DNA of 64,000 bases from Oscillospiraceae bacterium (GTDB lineage Bacteria; Bacillota; Clostridia; Oscillospirales; CAG-272). Below are positions 44,498 to 52,929 of this stretch, one piece after another (positions within the stretch are counted from its first letter, which is position 1; every line of letters starts with the position of its first letter). The DNA is taken from positions 18,591 through 82,590 of the forward strand of contig SVRP01000002.1 of the NCBI GenBank assembly GCA_015064735.1, given 5' to 3'. The translations under genes were made by a program, and so were the position numbers. Under the pieces are notes generated by a model. That model ran no database searches and was not told the origin of the DNA. It worked only from the letters and a program-made list of their open reading frames with translations.

Positions 44498-45388
44498 TTA
44501 ATGATTGTGGTGATGATGACTGCATGAGGGTGTGTATTCTATATGGCAGTGAATATCATTACATTTTTCGTCTTCACGTTCAAGCTCGACCGTTACATGC
44601 CCTATTCCGTGCTCTTTTAGCTCATTTTGAACATTCTTTTTAGCCTTTTGTGGATCTCCGTCAAAAACCACATGCAGCGTTGCGTAGTTTTGATATCCGT
44701 CTATGCTCCATATATGAATATGATGCACGTCAATTACTTCATCAATCTCAAGTAAATGCGCCCTGATTTCTTCAATGCTTATATTTTCAGGAACCTTTTC
44801 CAATAATAAATTAAGAATCTCTTTCAAATTTTTTATTGCACTTATAAAAATTATTGCAGCTACAATGATCGACAGGATTGGATCGAGTAACGCGAAATCC
44901 GTGAATTTCATTGCTATAGCGCCAATGAGAACAACAATCCAGCCAAGTACATCTTCCAGCATATGAAGATGTACTGCTTTTTGATTTAGTGAATCACCTT
45001 CATGTGTAAACCAAGCAGCGCATAGATTAATTACAACACCAATTACTCCCAAAACAATCATTCCGTTATAATTGATTTGTGTCGGATTGATAATTCTTTC
45101 AATTGCGTTATAAATTACCAAAGCTGAACCTATAAGAAGAATAATCGTTGTAAGAAGACCGCCTATTACAGAATAACGGGCATATCCGTAAGTATAGTTT
45201 TTATCGGGTTCTCTTTTGCTCTTCTTCTCAAACAAGTATGATATTCCTATACTTATAGCATCACCCATATCATGCAATGCATCAGAAATAATTGACACAC
45301 TTCCTGTAAAAATGCCTCCTATAAATTCAAAAACAGAAAATAGAAGATTCACAATAAAGGCGATAAAAATATTTTTCTCCGTTTTCAT
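44498..45388 (-). CDS. Cation diffusion facilitator (zinc-type exporter)
   Basis: 296 residues from the ATG at 45388 (RBS AAGGAGAG); the ORF track start is 39 bases upstream with no ribosome binding site. Six membrane segments. Metal-site residues lie in DALHDMGDAI (second helix, HxxxD) and HMLEDVLGW (fifth helix, HxxxD), the pattern of zinc-transporting ZitB/CzcD-like proteins. A cytoplasmic C-terminal domain with VHHIHIWSIDG follows and the chain ends in SCSHHHHNH. It exports zinc or cadmium by proton exchange. A TetR regulator is divergently encoded 160 bases away. Confidence 0.92.
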   Translation of the reverse strand: MKTEKNIFIAFIVNLLFSVFEFIGGIFTGSVSIISDALHDMGDAISIGISYLFEKKSKREPDKNYTYGYARYSVIGGLLTTIILLIGSALVIYNAIERIINPTQINYNGMIVLGVIGVVINLCAAWFTHEGDSLNQKAVHLHMLEDVLGWIVVLIGAIAMKFTDFALLDPILSIIVAAIIFISAIKNLKEILNLLLEKVPENISIEEIRAHLLEIDEVIDVHHIHIWSIDGYQNYATLHVVFDGDPQKAKKNVQNELKEHGIGHVTVELEREDEKCNDIHCHIEYTPSCSHHHHNH

Positions 45389-45440
45389 AGCTCTCCTTAT
45401 TGACAGGTCTTTTTTATTATGATACAATTAATTCGTTATA

Positions 45441-45453
45441 GAACAACATGTTC
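45441..45453. promoter_or_regulatory. Candidate operator 1 in the CDF-TetR intergenic region
   Basis: GAACAACATGTTC is a near-perfect palindrome (GAACA then TGTTC) located where the CDF promoter -35 box would lie on the minus strand (TTGTTC). It shares the GAAC/GTTC half-sites with the site at 45508. Confidence 0.5.
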
Positions 45454-45507
45454 ATTAATATCATATACTACCCTATTAAAAATATCAATATATACTTAAT
45501 TGAAATA

Positions 45508-45521
45508 GTTCGATACCGAAC
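45508..45521. promoter_or_regulatory. Candidate operator 2 in the CDF-TetR intergenic region
   Basis: GTTCGATACCGAAC is a palindrome with five-base arms and a four-base centre, 28 bases before the regulator start. TetR-family proteins often bind such sites between divergent genes. Confidence 0.5.
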
Positions 45522-45548
45522 ATTTTTGAAAAAATGTATGGAGAAAAA

Positions 45549-46100
45549 ATGGATAGACGGCAAAAGAAAACAAGAGAGGCTATAATTAATGCTTTCTGTG
45601 ATATATTATCGAAAAAACATTATAATCAAATTACAGTCGGAGAAATTATTCAACGCGCCGATGTAGGCAGAGCGACGTTTTATTCGCATTTTGAAACAAA
45701 GGATTTTTTACTTAAGGAGCTTTGTAAAGAGCTTTTTTGTCATATTTTTGATGCAACCCAAGCAAACGAGGAAAAACATAAGCATATATTTGAATGTAAT
45801 GCCCCTTCATCGGTATTTTTGCACTTATTGCAGCATCTGCAAAAAAACGATCATAATATATTAAATTTATTAGTTTGTGAAAATAATGATCTTTTTTTGA
45901 AATACTTTAAGGAAAATCTGAAGGAGCTTATAAAAAAACAACCTTCGGTATTTATTAAAGAAAAACCGAAGGAGTTACCGGATAGCTTTTGGCTCGATCA
46001 TGTATCGTCGGCATTTGTTGAAACAATTCATTGGTGGATAAAAAACGGAATGACCGAAACTCCCGAAACACTGGCGAAATATTTTATGATGATAATATAA
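45549..46100 (+). CDS. TetR-family transcriptional regulator
   Basis: 183 residues from the ATG at 45549, five bases after GGAG; an ATG at 45534 is the other option. The N-terminal helix-turn-helix ITVGEIIQRADVGRATFYSHFETKDFLLKEL is the standard TetR DNA-binding domain. The C-terminal ligand domain resembles the TetR_C_33-like group, common for efflux regulators in Firmicutes. It is divergent from the CDF exporter with two palindromes between them, so it probably represses that gene and itself. The inducer is unknown; these proteins seldom sense zinc directly. Confidence 0.88.
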   Translation: MDRRQKKTREAIINAFCDILSKKHYNQITVGEIIQRADVGRATFYSHFETKDFLLKELCKELFCHIFDATQANEEKHKHIFECNAPSSVFLHLLQHLQKNDHNILNLLVCENNDLFLKYFKENLKELIKKQPSVFIKEKPKELPDSFWLDHVSSAFVETIHWWIKNGMTETPETLAKYFMMII

Positions 46101-46107
46101 ATTAAAA

Positions 46108-46150
46108 TAAAGGGACCGTCTCAAATTTTCATTTGAGACAGCCCCTTTTA
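46108..46150. terminator. Terminator between TetR gene and membrane protein gene
   Basis: GTCTCAAAT-TTTC-ATTTGAGAC within an outer AAAGGG/CCCCTTT pairing. The same TTTGAGACAG motif recurs in the hairpin at 61922-61961. Confidence 0.8.
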
Positions 46151-46153
46151 AAA

Positions 46154-46732
46154 TTATTTTCTGGTTTGATTTTTTTTGTCGAACAAAGGTGCGATCATTC
46201 TGAAATTTTTGAATCCTGTATAATAAGCAATCCAAGATGTTACAAGTCCCGGTATTATAATGACGAAGAATGCCCACCACATATTTATTAGATAGAGTCC
46301 GCTTGAGAAACGAATACTCATAAGCAAACCTGTATACATTCCTTGGAAAATCATAGAGAATATTCCGGAAAGGAAGTTTATTGTACCTGCAACCTTTGAT
46401 GTATCCGGGAAAAGACTTGATACAAAATACAGTATTGCAATTAAGAAATTGGGAATATTGGATACAAGAGCAATTAAGAGACCTGTATGAGGTCTGTATT
46501 CCATTTTCCCAACATCAACAGATACTCTATCCTTTGCGCCTATTTCCCATGTGGTAATGTATACCAAGAAAAGATAAAATACAATTGCAAAAATGCTTAC
46601 CGATATAGCAAATCCTGTATTTCCCGAAGCAGTTGTTACCATAGAAAGCATTGCGCCAAAGAGAGATATGGCAAACTGATTTACGAGATTTTTTACTATG
46701 TTATATGAATACTTGTGAAAAAAAACTTTCAT
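46154..46732 (-). CDS. Integral membrane protein of unknown function
   Basis: 192 residues with four or five hydrophobic helices (SLFGAMLSMV, VSIFAIVFYLFLVYI, GLLIALVSNIPNFLIAILYFV, WWAFFVIIIPGLVTSWIAYY) and short, mostly positive loops inside. A basic C-terminus ends FDKKNQTRK. I do not recognise a family. It has its own sigma-A promoter and a GAGGAAG ribosome binding site, and it is convergent with the TetR gene, so it is a stand-alone unit. Confidence 0.7.
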   Translation of the reverse strand: MKVFFHKYSYNIVKNLVNQFAISLFGAMLSMVTTASGNTGFAISVSIFAIVFYLFLVYITTWEIGAKDRVSVDVGKMEYRPHTGLLIALVSNIPNFLIAILYFVSSLFPDTSKVAGTINFLSGIFSMIFQGMYTGLLMSIRFSSGLYLINMWWAFFVIIIPGLVTSWIAYYTGFKNFRMIAPLFDKKNQTRK

Positions 46733-46774
46733 TACTTCCTCGCTGATTTGTAAATAGTTTTTTGTACGAATAAT

Positions 46775-46803
46775 ATTATATTACAAAAAAGAAGATTTTT
46801 CAA
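46775..46803 (-). promoter_or_regulatory. Sigma-A promoter of the membrane protein gene
   Basis: On the minus strand TTGAAA and TATAAT are separated by 17 bases, about 40 bases before the ATG. Confidence 0.75.
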
Positions 46804-46821
46804 TATAAATCCATAAAAATT

Positions 46822-46844
46822 TACACTTTAGCAACCAAAAGTGT
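46822..46844 (-). terminator. Possible weak terminator after the recombinase gene
   Basis: ACACTTT and AAAGTGT form a short stem just after the recombinase stop; on the minus strand AAATTTTTA follows. Confidence 0.4.
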
Positions 46845-47861
46845 TTATTTATCGTTTCCTATGCTTTTATTTACTGAAAGAGGATTGTGTTCCATAGCCT
46901 CTTCCATATTTCGGTTACTTACGTGTGTATATATCTGAGTCGTGTTTAACTGCTCGTGTCCCAAAATATCCTTTAAAACTCTGACATCTACGTTACCCGA
47001 TTGGTACATAAGAGTGGCTGCCGTATGTCGAAGCTTATGAACCGAATAATGCTTTGACTCAAGACCGGCCATATCAAGATATTTATATACCATCCACTGT
47101 ATGGTTTTAACACTCATTCTTTGTTCCCTATTACTTAAAAACAGAGCATTGGAATTTGCCCTTATATGCTTTTCGCCAAGTCTTTCGTCCATATATTCAG
47201 CCAATGCTTCTCTGCATGCTTCGTTGAGATATACGATACGCTGCTTATTTCCTTTTCCTGTAACTGTTAGAGAACGGAGCTGCTTGTCCACATCGGAAAT
47301 ATTTATACCTGCAAGCTCAGATACACGCATTCCGCAGTTCAAGAAAAGCGTGATAATGGAAAAATCTCTTATTCTCGAAGCGGAATCAGTGTCTTGTTTT
47401 ACTGCTTCAAGAAGAGCCAGACTTTCTTCCAAAGAAAGAAATTTAGGTAATGCCTGCTTCTTTTTGGGAGATTCTATATTTATTGCGGGGTTTTCTTCAA
47501 GCATCATTCTTTTTGTAGTCAAATACTTAAAAAAACCTTTTATAGATGAAAGCTTACGGGATTTTGCTGCCGCCATATTTCCTCTGTTATGGTCTGCGTA
47601 CGTTAGAAATTCGTATATATCCTCAACAGTTATATTTTTTATATAATCAAGGTCGATTTTACTTATATCTATTTTATCAAATGCCTCAGCATCAGAAAGA
47701 CTTATCTTGAGTTCTCTGGCCTTGAGAAATCTAAAAAAAGTGCGCAGATCAAGCATATATTCTGCAACGGTTTTTTCGGATGCGTTTTGTATTACCGTTT
47801 TATACGTAGCAAATTCACGTACAAGCGACGGCATTGTTTCCAGCGGAAAAATATTTGACAT
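46845..47861 (-). CDS. Tyrosine recombinase of the XerC/XerD type
   Basis: 338 residues from the ATG at 47861, with RBS CGGAGG; the ORF track start is 57 bases upstream with no support. The N-terminal SAM-like core-binding domain is followed by the catalytic domain with all active-site residues: Arg in CGMRVSEL, Lys in GKGNKQR, HxxR in HKLRHTAAT, His in LGHEQLNTTQIYTH and the Tyr nucleophile. It may resolve chromosome dimers or act as a general integrase. No phage or attachment site lies nearby, and it follows spoIVA with a terminator between, so a housekeeping role is likely. At 338 residues it is a little longer than typical XerD. Confidence 0.88.
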   Translation of the reverse strand: MSNIFPLETMPSLVREFATYKTVIQNASEKTVAEYMLDLRTFFRFLKARELKISLSDAEAFDKIDISKIDLDYIKNITVEDIYEFLTYADHNRGNMAAAKSRKLSSIKGFFKYLTTKRMMLEENPAINIESPKKKQALPKFLSLEESLALLEAVKQDTDSASRIRDFSIITLFLNCGMRVSELAGINISDVDKQLRSLTVTGKGNKQRIVYLNEACREALAEYMDERLGEKHIRANSNALFLSNREQRMSVKTIQWMVYKYLDMAGLESKHYSVHKLRHTAATLMYQSGNVDVRVLKDILGHEQLNTTQIYTHVSNRNMEEAMEHNPLSVNKSIGNDK

Positions 47862-47936
47862 TTTGTTCCTCCGTATATTGATATAGCTAATTATATCATA
47901 AGTCAGAAGAAAAGTCAAGAATTATACAAAATATTG

Positions 47937-47965
47937 AAAAAAGCGGGAGAAAAACTCCCGCTTTA
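47937..47965 (-). terminator. Terminator after spoIVA
   Basis: AAGCGGGAG pairs with CTCCCGCTT; on the minus strand an uninterrupted T6 follows. Confidence 0.92.
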
Positions 47966-47971
47966 ATATCT

Positions 47972-49450
47972 TTAAAGAAGTATGCAGATAAGTCCTCCGC
48001 TACCTTCGTTTATTATACGTTCAAGTGTTTCTGAAAGCTTTGTACGAGATTCCTCCGGCATATGTTCAAGCTTTGTGTGGAGTCCTTCATTAACAAGCTC
48101 ATACAAGCTCTTTCCAAACACGTTGGATTCCCATATTTTTCCGGGTTCTTCTTCAAATTCGGTAAGCAAATACTTGATAAGGTCCTGTGACTGCTGCTCT
48201 GTTCCTACAATAGGATTGATTTCTGTCTCGATATTTGCCCTGATAAGATGAATTGATTGTGCAGATGCCGACAGTTTAACCCCGTATCCGCCGGACTGTT
48301 TCACTATTTCCGGTTCTTCTAGGTGTAATTCATCAATAGTGGGCATGACTATTCCGTAGCCCTTCTCTTCTGCCATTGCAAGAGCTTCTGCAACGCGCTC
48401 ATACTGACATTTAGATTCGGAAAATTCACGTAAAAGCTTTATAAGATCACTTTCATCGTTAATTTCAAATCCTGTTAATTCGCTCAGCGTTGAATAATAC
48501 AGCGAATTATCGAAATAAATAGATACGTTTGTCTTACCTGTTCCGAGATCTATTTCTTCAATGTTATAACCTTCAATATATTCATTATTGTTTAACTCGC
48601 AAAGAGCAGATTTTATGTCTCCCGCTTTTTTTATTTTATCTGCGACTGCACAGACCGATGCTTTGACAGAAGATCTTAGCTTGTGCTCTGCAGGAAGTAT
48701 ATCCATCCATACAGGAAGCTCTATACTAAGCTCTGTAACGGGAAATTCATGTAGAACAAGCTCAAGAATGTGGCTTATATCTTCTGCGTTGAGATCGATA
48801 CAGCTTACAAGCGCAACGGGAACACCGTATTTTTCTTCAAGTTCATATGCTAACGATATAGCAGTATCCGAAGAGGGATCCGCTGAATTGAGTATCATAG
48901 CGAATGGCTTACCAATGCTCTTTAACTCATTGACTATTCTCTCCTCTGCCGGTGCATAGCTTTCGCGGGAGATCTCACCAATTGTTCCGTCTGAGGAAAT
49001 AAGCATTCCAATAGTTGAATGCTCTTTGATAACCTTTTCTGTTCCCATTTCTGCCGCTTCAACAAAAGGCATAGGAGCTTCCTGCCAGGGGGTATGTACC
49101 ATTCTTGGCTGACCGTTTTCAATAGTTCCCAAAGCTTCTGAAACAATATATCCAACACAGTCTATCATTTTTACACGGAGAGACGCGCAATCATCTATTT
49201 TAATACTTACAGCCTCATCCGGCACGAATTTCGGTTCGGTCGTCATAACGGTTTTCCCTGCAGCTGATTGGGGCATTTCATCTCTTGCTCTGTCTCTTGA
49301 ATATCCGTCCTCAATATTAGGAAGAACCAAAGATTCCATAAAACGCTTTATAAACGTTGATTTTCCTGAGCGAACAGGACCCACGACCCCTATATATATA
49401 TCGCCTCCCGTTCTTTGCGCTATATCACGGTAAATTGAATGTTCTGCCAT
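47972..49450 (-). CDS. spoIVA: Stage IV sporulation protein A, spore-coat ATPase
   Basis: 492 residues. SpoIVA coats the forespore as ATP-driven polymers and is the base of the spore coat. The N-terminal signature RTGGDIYIGVVGPVRSGKSTFIKRFME contains the Walker A, followed by DCVGYIV (Walker-B-like) and a long C-terminal part ending in a Gly-rich tail (GSGGLICILL). It is full length compared with the Bacillus protein (492). The RBS is inside a hairpin that also covers the promoter region (see 49456). Expression is expected only in the mother cell under sigma-E. Confidence 0.97.
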   Translation of the reverse strand: MAEHSIYRDIAQRTGGDIYIGVVGPVRSGKSTFIKRFMESLVLPNIEDGYSRDRARDEMPQSAAGKTVMTTEPKFVPDEAVSIKIDDCASLRVKMIDCVGYIVSEALGTIENGQPRMVHTPWQEAPMPFVEAAEMGTEKVIKEHSTIGMLISSDGTIGEISRESYAPAEERIVNELKSIGKPFAMILNSADPSSDTAISLAYELEEKYGVPVALVSCIDLNAEDISHILELVLHEFPVTELSIELPVWMDILPAEHKLRSSVKASVCAVADKIKKAGDIKSALCELNNNEYIEGYNIEEIDLGTGKTNVSIYFDNSLYYSTLSELTGFEINDESDLIKLLREFSESKCQYERVAEALAMAEEKGYGIVMPTIDELHLEEPEIVKQSGGYGVKLSASAQSIHLIRANIETEINPIVGTEQQSQDLIKYLLTEFEEEPGKIWESNVFGKSLYELVNEGLHTKLEHMPEESRTKLSETLERIINEGSGGLICILL

Positions 49451-49455
49451 AATAA

Positions 49456-49497
49456 AATCCTCCCAAATATTTTTCAGTTAAAATATATGGGAGGATT
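49456..49497 (-). promoter_or_regulatory. Hairpin that covers the spoIVA ribosome binding site
   Basis: AATCCTCCCA (49456-49465) and TGGGAGGATT (49488-49497) are perfectly complementary. On the minus strand the arm next to the gene contains the spoIVA Shine-Dalgarno GGGAGG. In RNA read through from coaD the site would be closed. A CATATATT sequence (sigma-E -10-like) lies at the start of the loop, so RNA starting there would lack the 5' arm and leave the site open. The same stem could also terminate coaD transcripts in part. Confidence 0.55.
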
Positions 49498-49504
49498 ATT
49501 TTAT

Positions 49505-50002
49505 TTAGAACTTTTTTGATAATTTATTGATTACGGATATAGCCGCCTCGGGAAGATATCCGCTGAGATCCTTCCCTTGCGAAAGGTATTCTCTGACGAC
49601 GGTAGAGCTTATATACGACAGTTTTTCGTCGGCTTTAAGTAAAACCGTTTCAGCGTTGGGATAATGCTCTTTATTGTATTTTGCCATTTTGTTTTCATAT
49701 TCCAGGTCTATATTATTTCTGTAGCCCTTTACGATTGCATTTGCCGAAAGCTTTTGCGCCAATTCCCAAAGCATACCCTCTGAGGATATAACCTCTATGT
49801 TTTCAAATTCTGATAAAGCCGCTTTTGCGATCTCTACTCTTTCTTCAATTGAAAAAAGATATTTCTTTTCTCTGTTTATCATTACGGCAAAGTATACCTT
49901 GTCGTAGCATTGAGCCGCGCGTTTGGCAATATCTATATGGCCGTATGTTATAGGGTCAAAGCTTCCCGGTACAATTGCAATTTTTTTTTCGTTTTTTTTC
50001 AT
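49505..50002 (-). CDS. coaD: Phosphopantetheine adenylyltransferase
   Basis: 165 residues. CoaD adds AMP to 4'-phosphopantetheine in coenzyme A synthesis. The nucleotidyltransferase motifs GSFDPITYGHIDIA (TxGH) and YISSTVVREY (ISSTxxR) are clear. Its ATG overlaps the rsmD stop in an ATGA (49999-50002), a gene pair common in Firmicutes and implying coupled translation. It is the last gene of the uvrC-rsmD-coaD run. Confidence 0.96.
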   Translation of the reverse strand: MKKNEKKIAIVPGSFDPITYGHIDIAKRAAQCYDKVYFAVMINREKKYLFSIEERVEIAKAALSEFENIEVISSEGMLWELAQKLSANAIVKGYRNNIDLEYENKMAKYNKEHYPNAETVLLKADEKLSYISSTVVREYLSQGKDLSGYLPEAAISVINKLSKKF

Positions 50003-50559
50003 TGGTTCACCTCAAGAACGGTAATCACTGTTTTGCTGTATTTTGATGCTTTTTTAACCTTATATATTGTTTCAAGCTCTTGATTACCGCTTATTAATCC
50101 TTCGAAATCGTTTTCACATATAATCAAGGAGGTGGCTTTAAGCATTTCTGATTTGTATAATTCGAGTAAAACCGGCGCGTATAATCCGGAAGCATACGGC
50201 GGATCAATAAATATAATGTCAAATTTATTACCCTTATTTCTCTTTATGAAGTCTATTGCTTCAGAATTTATCACAGTACATTGAGCGGACAATTTTGTCT
50301 TTGATACATTGTTCTCAATTATTTTTATTGCATTTTTTGAACGGTCAACCATTATCGCGTGTTCTGCGCCTCTGCTTACTGCCTCAAGCCCCATCTGACC
50401 CGACCCCGAAAAAAGATCGAGAATACGTCTTCCTTCTATGTCAAATTGTATCATGGAAAATATAGCTTCTTTTACTCGTTCCGCAGTAGGACGTGTTTCG
50501 TCCCCTTCAAGCGTGCTTAATTTAATTCCCTTTGCTTTACCGGTGATTATTCTCATCAT
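49999..50559 (-). CDS. rsmD: 16S rRNA (guanine-966-N2)-methyltransferase RsmD
   Basis: 186 residues. RsmD methylates G966 of 16S rRNA. The SAM-binding ILDLFSGSGQMGLEA, the catalytic FIDPPYASG motif and the N-terminal RIITGKAKGIKL with TRPTAERVKEAIF match the family. It overlaps both neighbours by four bases (uvrC upstream, coaD downstream). Length is normal. Confidence 0.95.
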   Translation of the reverse strand: MMRIITGKAKGIKLSTLEGDETRPTAERVKEAIFSMIQFDIEGRRILDLFSGSGQMGLEAVSRGAEHAIMVDRSKNAIKIIENNVSKTKLSAQCTVINSEAIDFIKRNKGNKFDIIFIDPPYASGLYAPVLLELYKSEMLKATSLIICENDFEGLISGNQELETIYKVKKASKYSKTVITVLEVNQ

Positions 50560-52418
50560 TTTTTACGCTCCCCTTTTTGATTGGAATGGAAATATTTATA
50601 AATATTATGCGCATCTGTCTGGGTTATACCGTCTACCCTTTCAAGAACGTCTGTAGATGCATTTTTTATTTCTGCCAGTGTTCCCATAGCTTTAAGAAGC
50701 TTCTTGGCTTTAACAGGACCAATTCCGTCTATATTTTCAAGAGAAGAACGCTTGAAGGTTTTTCTCTTAGCACTTGATGCCTTTCCTACAGAAAATCTGT
50801 GTACCTCGTCCTGAATTTTATATATAAGCATATAAACGGACTGCTCCCTTGCAATATTTATCTCGTCCTTTTCTGTACACAAGGCTCTGGTTTTGTGAAA
50901 TTCGTCTTTTACCATTCCGTATATAGGTACGCATATGCCGTGCTTGTTAGCGACTTCTTTTGCAACGGCTACATGTCCGTGTCCGCCGTCCACAAGAATA
51001 ATATCGGGATATTCGGAAAAACAGCCGTTACTGTCATTCTTTAAGTGTGAAAAACGCCTGTCCAATGCCTCTCTCATTGATGAGTAGTCATCGGGCTTAC
51101 CAACTACGGTTTTGATATTAAACGAGCGGTAATCGGCTTTGCTGGGGGTACCGTTTTTAAAAACAACCATACCTGCAGTTATGTTCTCCGCGCCAATGTT
51201 TGATATATCGTACGCTTCTATTCTTTCAGGAAGGACCTCTAATGCCAACAGTTCAGCAAGGGAAAGCAATGCTTTGTCATCTTTTTGTGCCTTGTTTTTT
51301 TCCTGCCTTACATGTTCTTTTGCATTTTCAAGTGCTTGCTTACAAAGCTCGCTGATATGACCTCTCTCGGGACGTCTTATTTCTACCTTGCTGCCTAGCT
51401 TGTGGCTTAAATATGCTTCAAGGTCGGTTTTGTCATCATTATCAAGCTCAAATGAAATAGCTATTAGCTTTGGTATAAATGAATTCATTTCATAATGCTC
51501 GACCAAAAAGGCACAAAGTGCTTCACTGTCGGTGATTGCGTCGGAGCTTATTAAGAAGTCATTTTTGTTTGTGAGTGCACCGTCTCGTATATACATGGAC
51601 GAAATACACGCAAATGAATCTTCAGAAAACAACCCGAATACATCTATATTTGAATCGGGAGAAGCAACTACGTCTTGCCTGTCAGTGAGCTTTTGCAATG
51701 CCTTTATGGTATCTCTGCATCTTGCTGCGGATTCATATTGTTCGTTTTCTGCGTACGCAAACATATTGTTTTCAAGCAATTGAATTGCATTTTTACTGTG
51801 TCCTTTGAGAATGTCTGCAGCACATTCAATTATTTTACCGTACTCCTCTGATGATACTTTTCCTGTGCAAACACCGCAGCATTTACCCATCTGATAATAT
51901 ATACAAGGACGTTCTTTTCCTATATCTTTGGGAAAGCTCCGTTTACACGTTGGGAGCCCAAGTGCTTTGTTAACCGTATCCAATATTGAATATACGGTAG
52001 ATACACCCGTAAATGGACCGAAATATGTGGCCTTATCTGCCATACGGCTGCGTGTAAAAATTATTTTTGGATATGCTCCCGATGTGATTTTAATATACGG
52101 ATATGATTTTGCGTCCTTTAATTTGATGTTATACTTTGGCGAATGCTTTTTTATAAGGGTATTTTCAAGAGCCAGAGCTTCTATCTCTGTTTTGCAAAGA
52201 ATATAGTCAAAATCCTCTGCAGTTGAAACCATTTTTGCCGTTTTAAAGCTTTTTTTGCTGTTTTGAAAATACTGCGACACTCTATTTTTGAGTTTTCTTG
52301 ATTTACCAACGTAAATTATCTTGCCGTCCTTATCCTTCATAATATAGACACCCGGACATGAAGGTAATTTATTAGCCTTTTCGAGTAATTCTTCAAATCT
52401 ATTGGCTGTTTTAGGCAT
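50556..52418 (-). CDS. uvrC: Excinuclease ABC subunit C
   Basis: 620 residues. UvrC makes both cuts in nucleotide excision repair. The N-terminal GIY-YIG nuclease is seen as PGVYIMKDKDGKIIYVGKSR, the zinc-like Cys group as CCGVCTGK, the UVR domain in the middle (KGHSKNAIQLLENN), the RNase-H-like domain with YDISNIG and ILVDGGHGHV, and the HhH at the end (IDGIGPVKAKKLL). RBS GGAAAGGAA. It is the first gene of a three-gene overlapping unit. uvrA and uvrB are not in the window. Confidence 0.97.
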   Translation of the reverse strand: MPKTANRFEELLEKANKLPSCPGVYIMKDKDGKIIYVGKSRKLKNRVSQYFQNSKKSFKTAKMVSTAEDFDYILCKTEIEALALENTLIKKHSPKYNIKLKDAKSYPYIKITSGAYPKIIFTRSRMADKATYFGPFTGVSTVYSILDTVNKALGLPTCKRSFPKDIGKERPCIYYQMGKCCGVCTGKVSSEEYGKIIECAADILKGHSKNAIQLLENNMFAYAENEQYESAARCRDTIKALQKLTDRQDVVASPDSNIDVFGLFSEDSFACISSMYIRDGALTNKNDFLISSDAITDSEALCAFLVEHYEMNSFIPKLIAISFELDNDDKTDLEAYLSHKLGSKVEIRRPERGHISELCKQALENAKEHVRQEKNKAQKDDKALLSLAELLALEVLPERIEAYDISNIGAENITAGMVVFKNGTPSKADYRSFNIKTVVGKPDDYSSMREALDRRFSHLKNDSNGCFSEYPDIILVDGGHGHVAVAKEVANKHGICVPIYGMVKDEFHKTRALCTEKDEINIAREQSVYMLIYKIQDEVHRFSVGKASSAKRKTFKRSSLENIDGIGPVKAKKLLKAMGTLAEIKNASTDVLERVDGITQTDAHNIYKYFHSNQKGERKK

Positions 52419-52454
52419 CTATACTGTTCCTTTCCAATAAAAATCTAATAAAAA

Positions 52455-52484
52455 ACAAAAATGGGCTGTTTGGTAACAGCCCAA
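52455..52484 (-). terminator. Terminator after ptsH
   Basis: TGGGCTGTT pairs with AACAGCCCA with a TGGT loop; on the minus strand TTTTTGTTTTTTA follows. Confidence 0.92.
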
Positions 52485-52492
52485 AAATTGTA

Positions 52493-52756
52493 TTACTCAG
52501 CGAATCCTGTCTGAACAAGCTCTACCAATGAGTTAATTGCAGTTGCTTCGTCCTGACCGTCAGCTATTAAGGTAACTGTCATACCCTTTGCGATTCCCAT
52601 TGAAAGAACTCCCAAAAGACTTTTAGCATTTACCTTACGATCGTCCTTTTCTATCCAAATGGAAGATTTAAACGAATTAGCCTTCTGAATAAAGAAGGTA
52701 GCAGGTCTTGCATGCAAACCAATATTATTTGTAATAGTAACGTCTCTCTGCGTCAT
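52493..52756 (-). CDS. ptsH: HPr-like phosphocarrier protein
   Basis: 87 residues. The phospho-accepting His is in GLHARPATFF and the regulatory Ser in KSLLGVLSMG, so this is HPr and not Crh, which lacks the His. HPr passes phosphate to PTS sugar transporters and, when phosphorylated on Ser by HPr kinase, controls CcpA-dependent repression. It is alone here, with its own promoter and terminator; no Enzyme I gene is nearby. Confidence 0.94.
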   Translation of the reverse strand: MTQRDVTITNNIGLHARPATFFIQKANSFKSSIWIEKDDRKVNAKSLLGVLSMGIAKGMTVTLIADGQDEATAINSLVELVQTGFAE

Positions 52757-52819
52757 AATGTTGCTCCTGTTCTGAATTAAACTATCTGCATTAGGTGGAC
52801 AATAATTACTTATACTAAT

Positions 52820-52848
52820 AGTATATCAAAAAATGTTTACAAAATCAA
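52820..52848 (-). promoter_or_regulatory. Sigma-A promoter of ptsH
   Basis: On the minus strand TTGATT and TATACT are spaced by 17 bases, 64 bases before the ATG. It lies in the gap after the DUF4330-like gene. Confidence 0.75.
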
Positions 52849-52929
52849 TAGTTAAATATTGGTTATATTCAATAAACTTTTTTTAAAAAAATAGCAGAAA
52901 AGTCTTCATATTGTACACATTGTGTCGCT

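Noticed and set aside
46845-47861. Tyrosine recombinase considered as evidence of an integrated element
   Set aside because: No attachment repeats, tRNA gene or phage genes around; it sits in a housekeeping and sporulation run.
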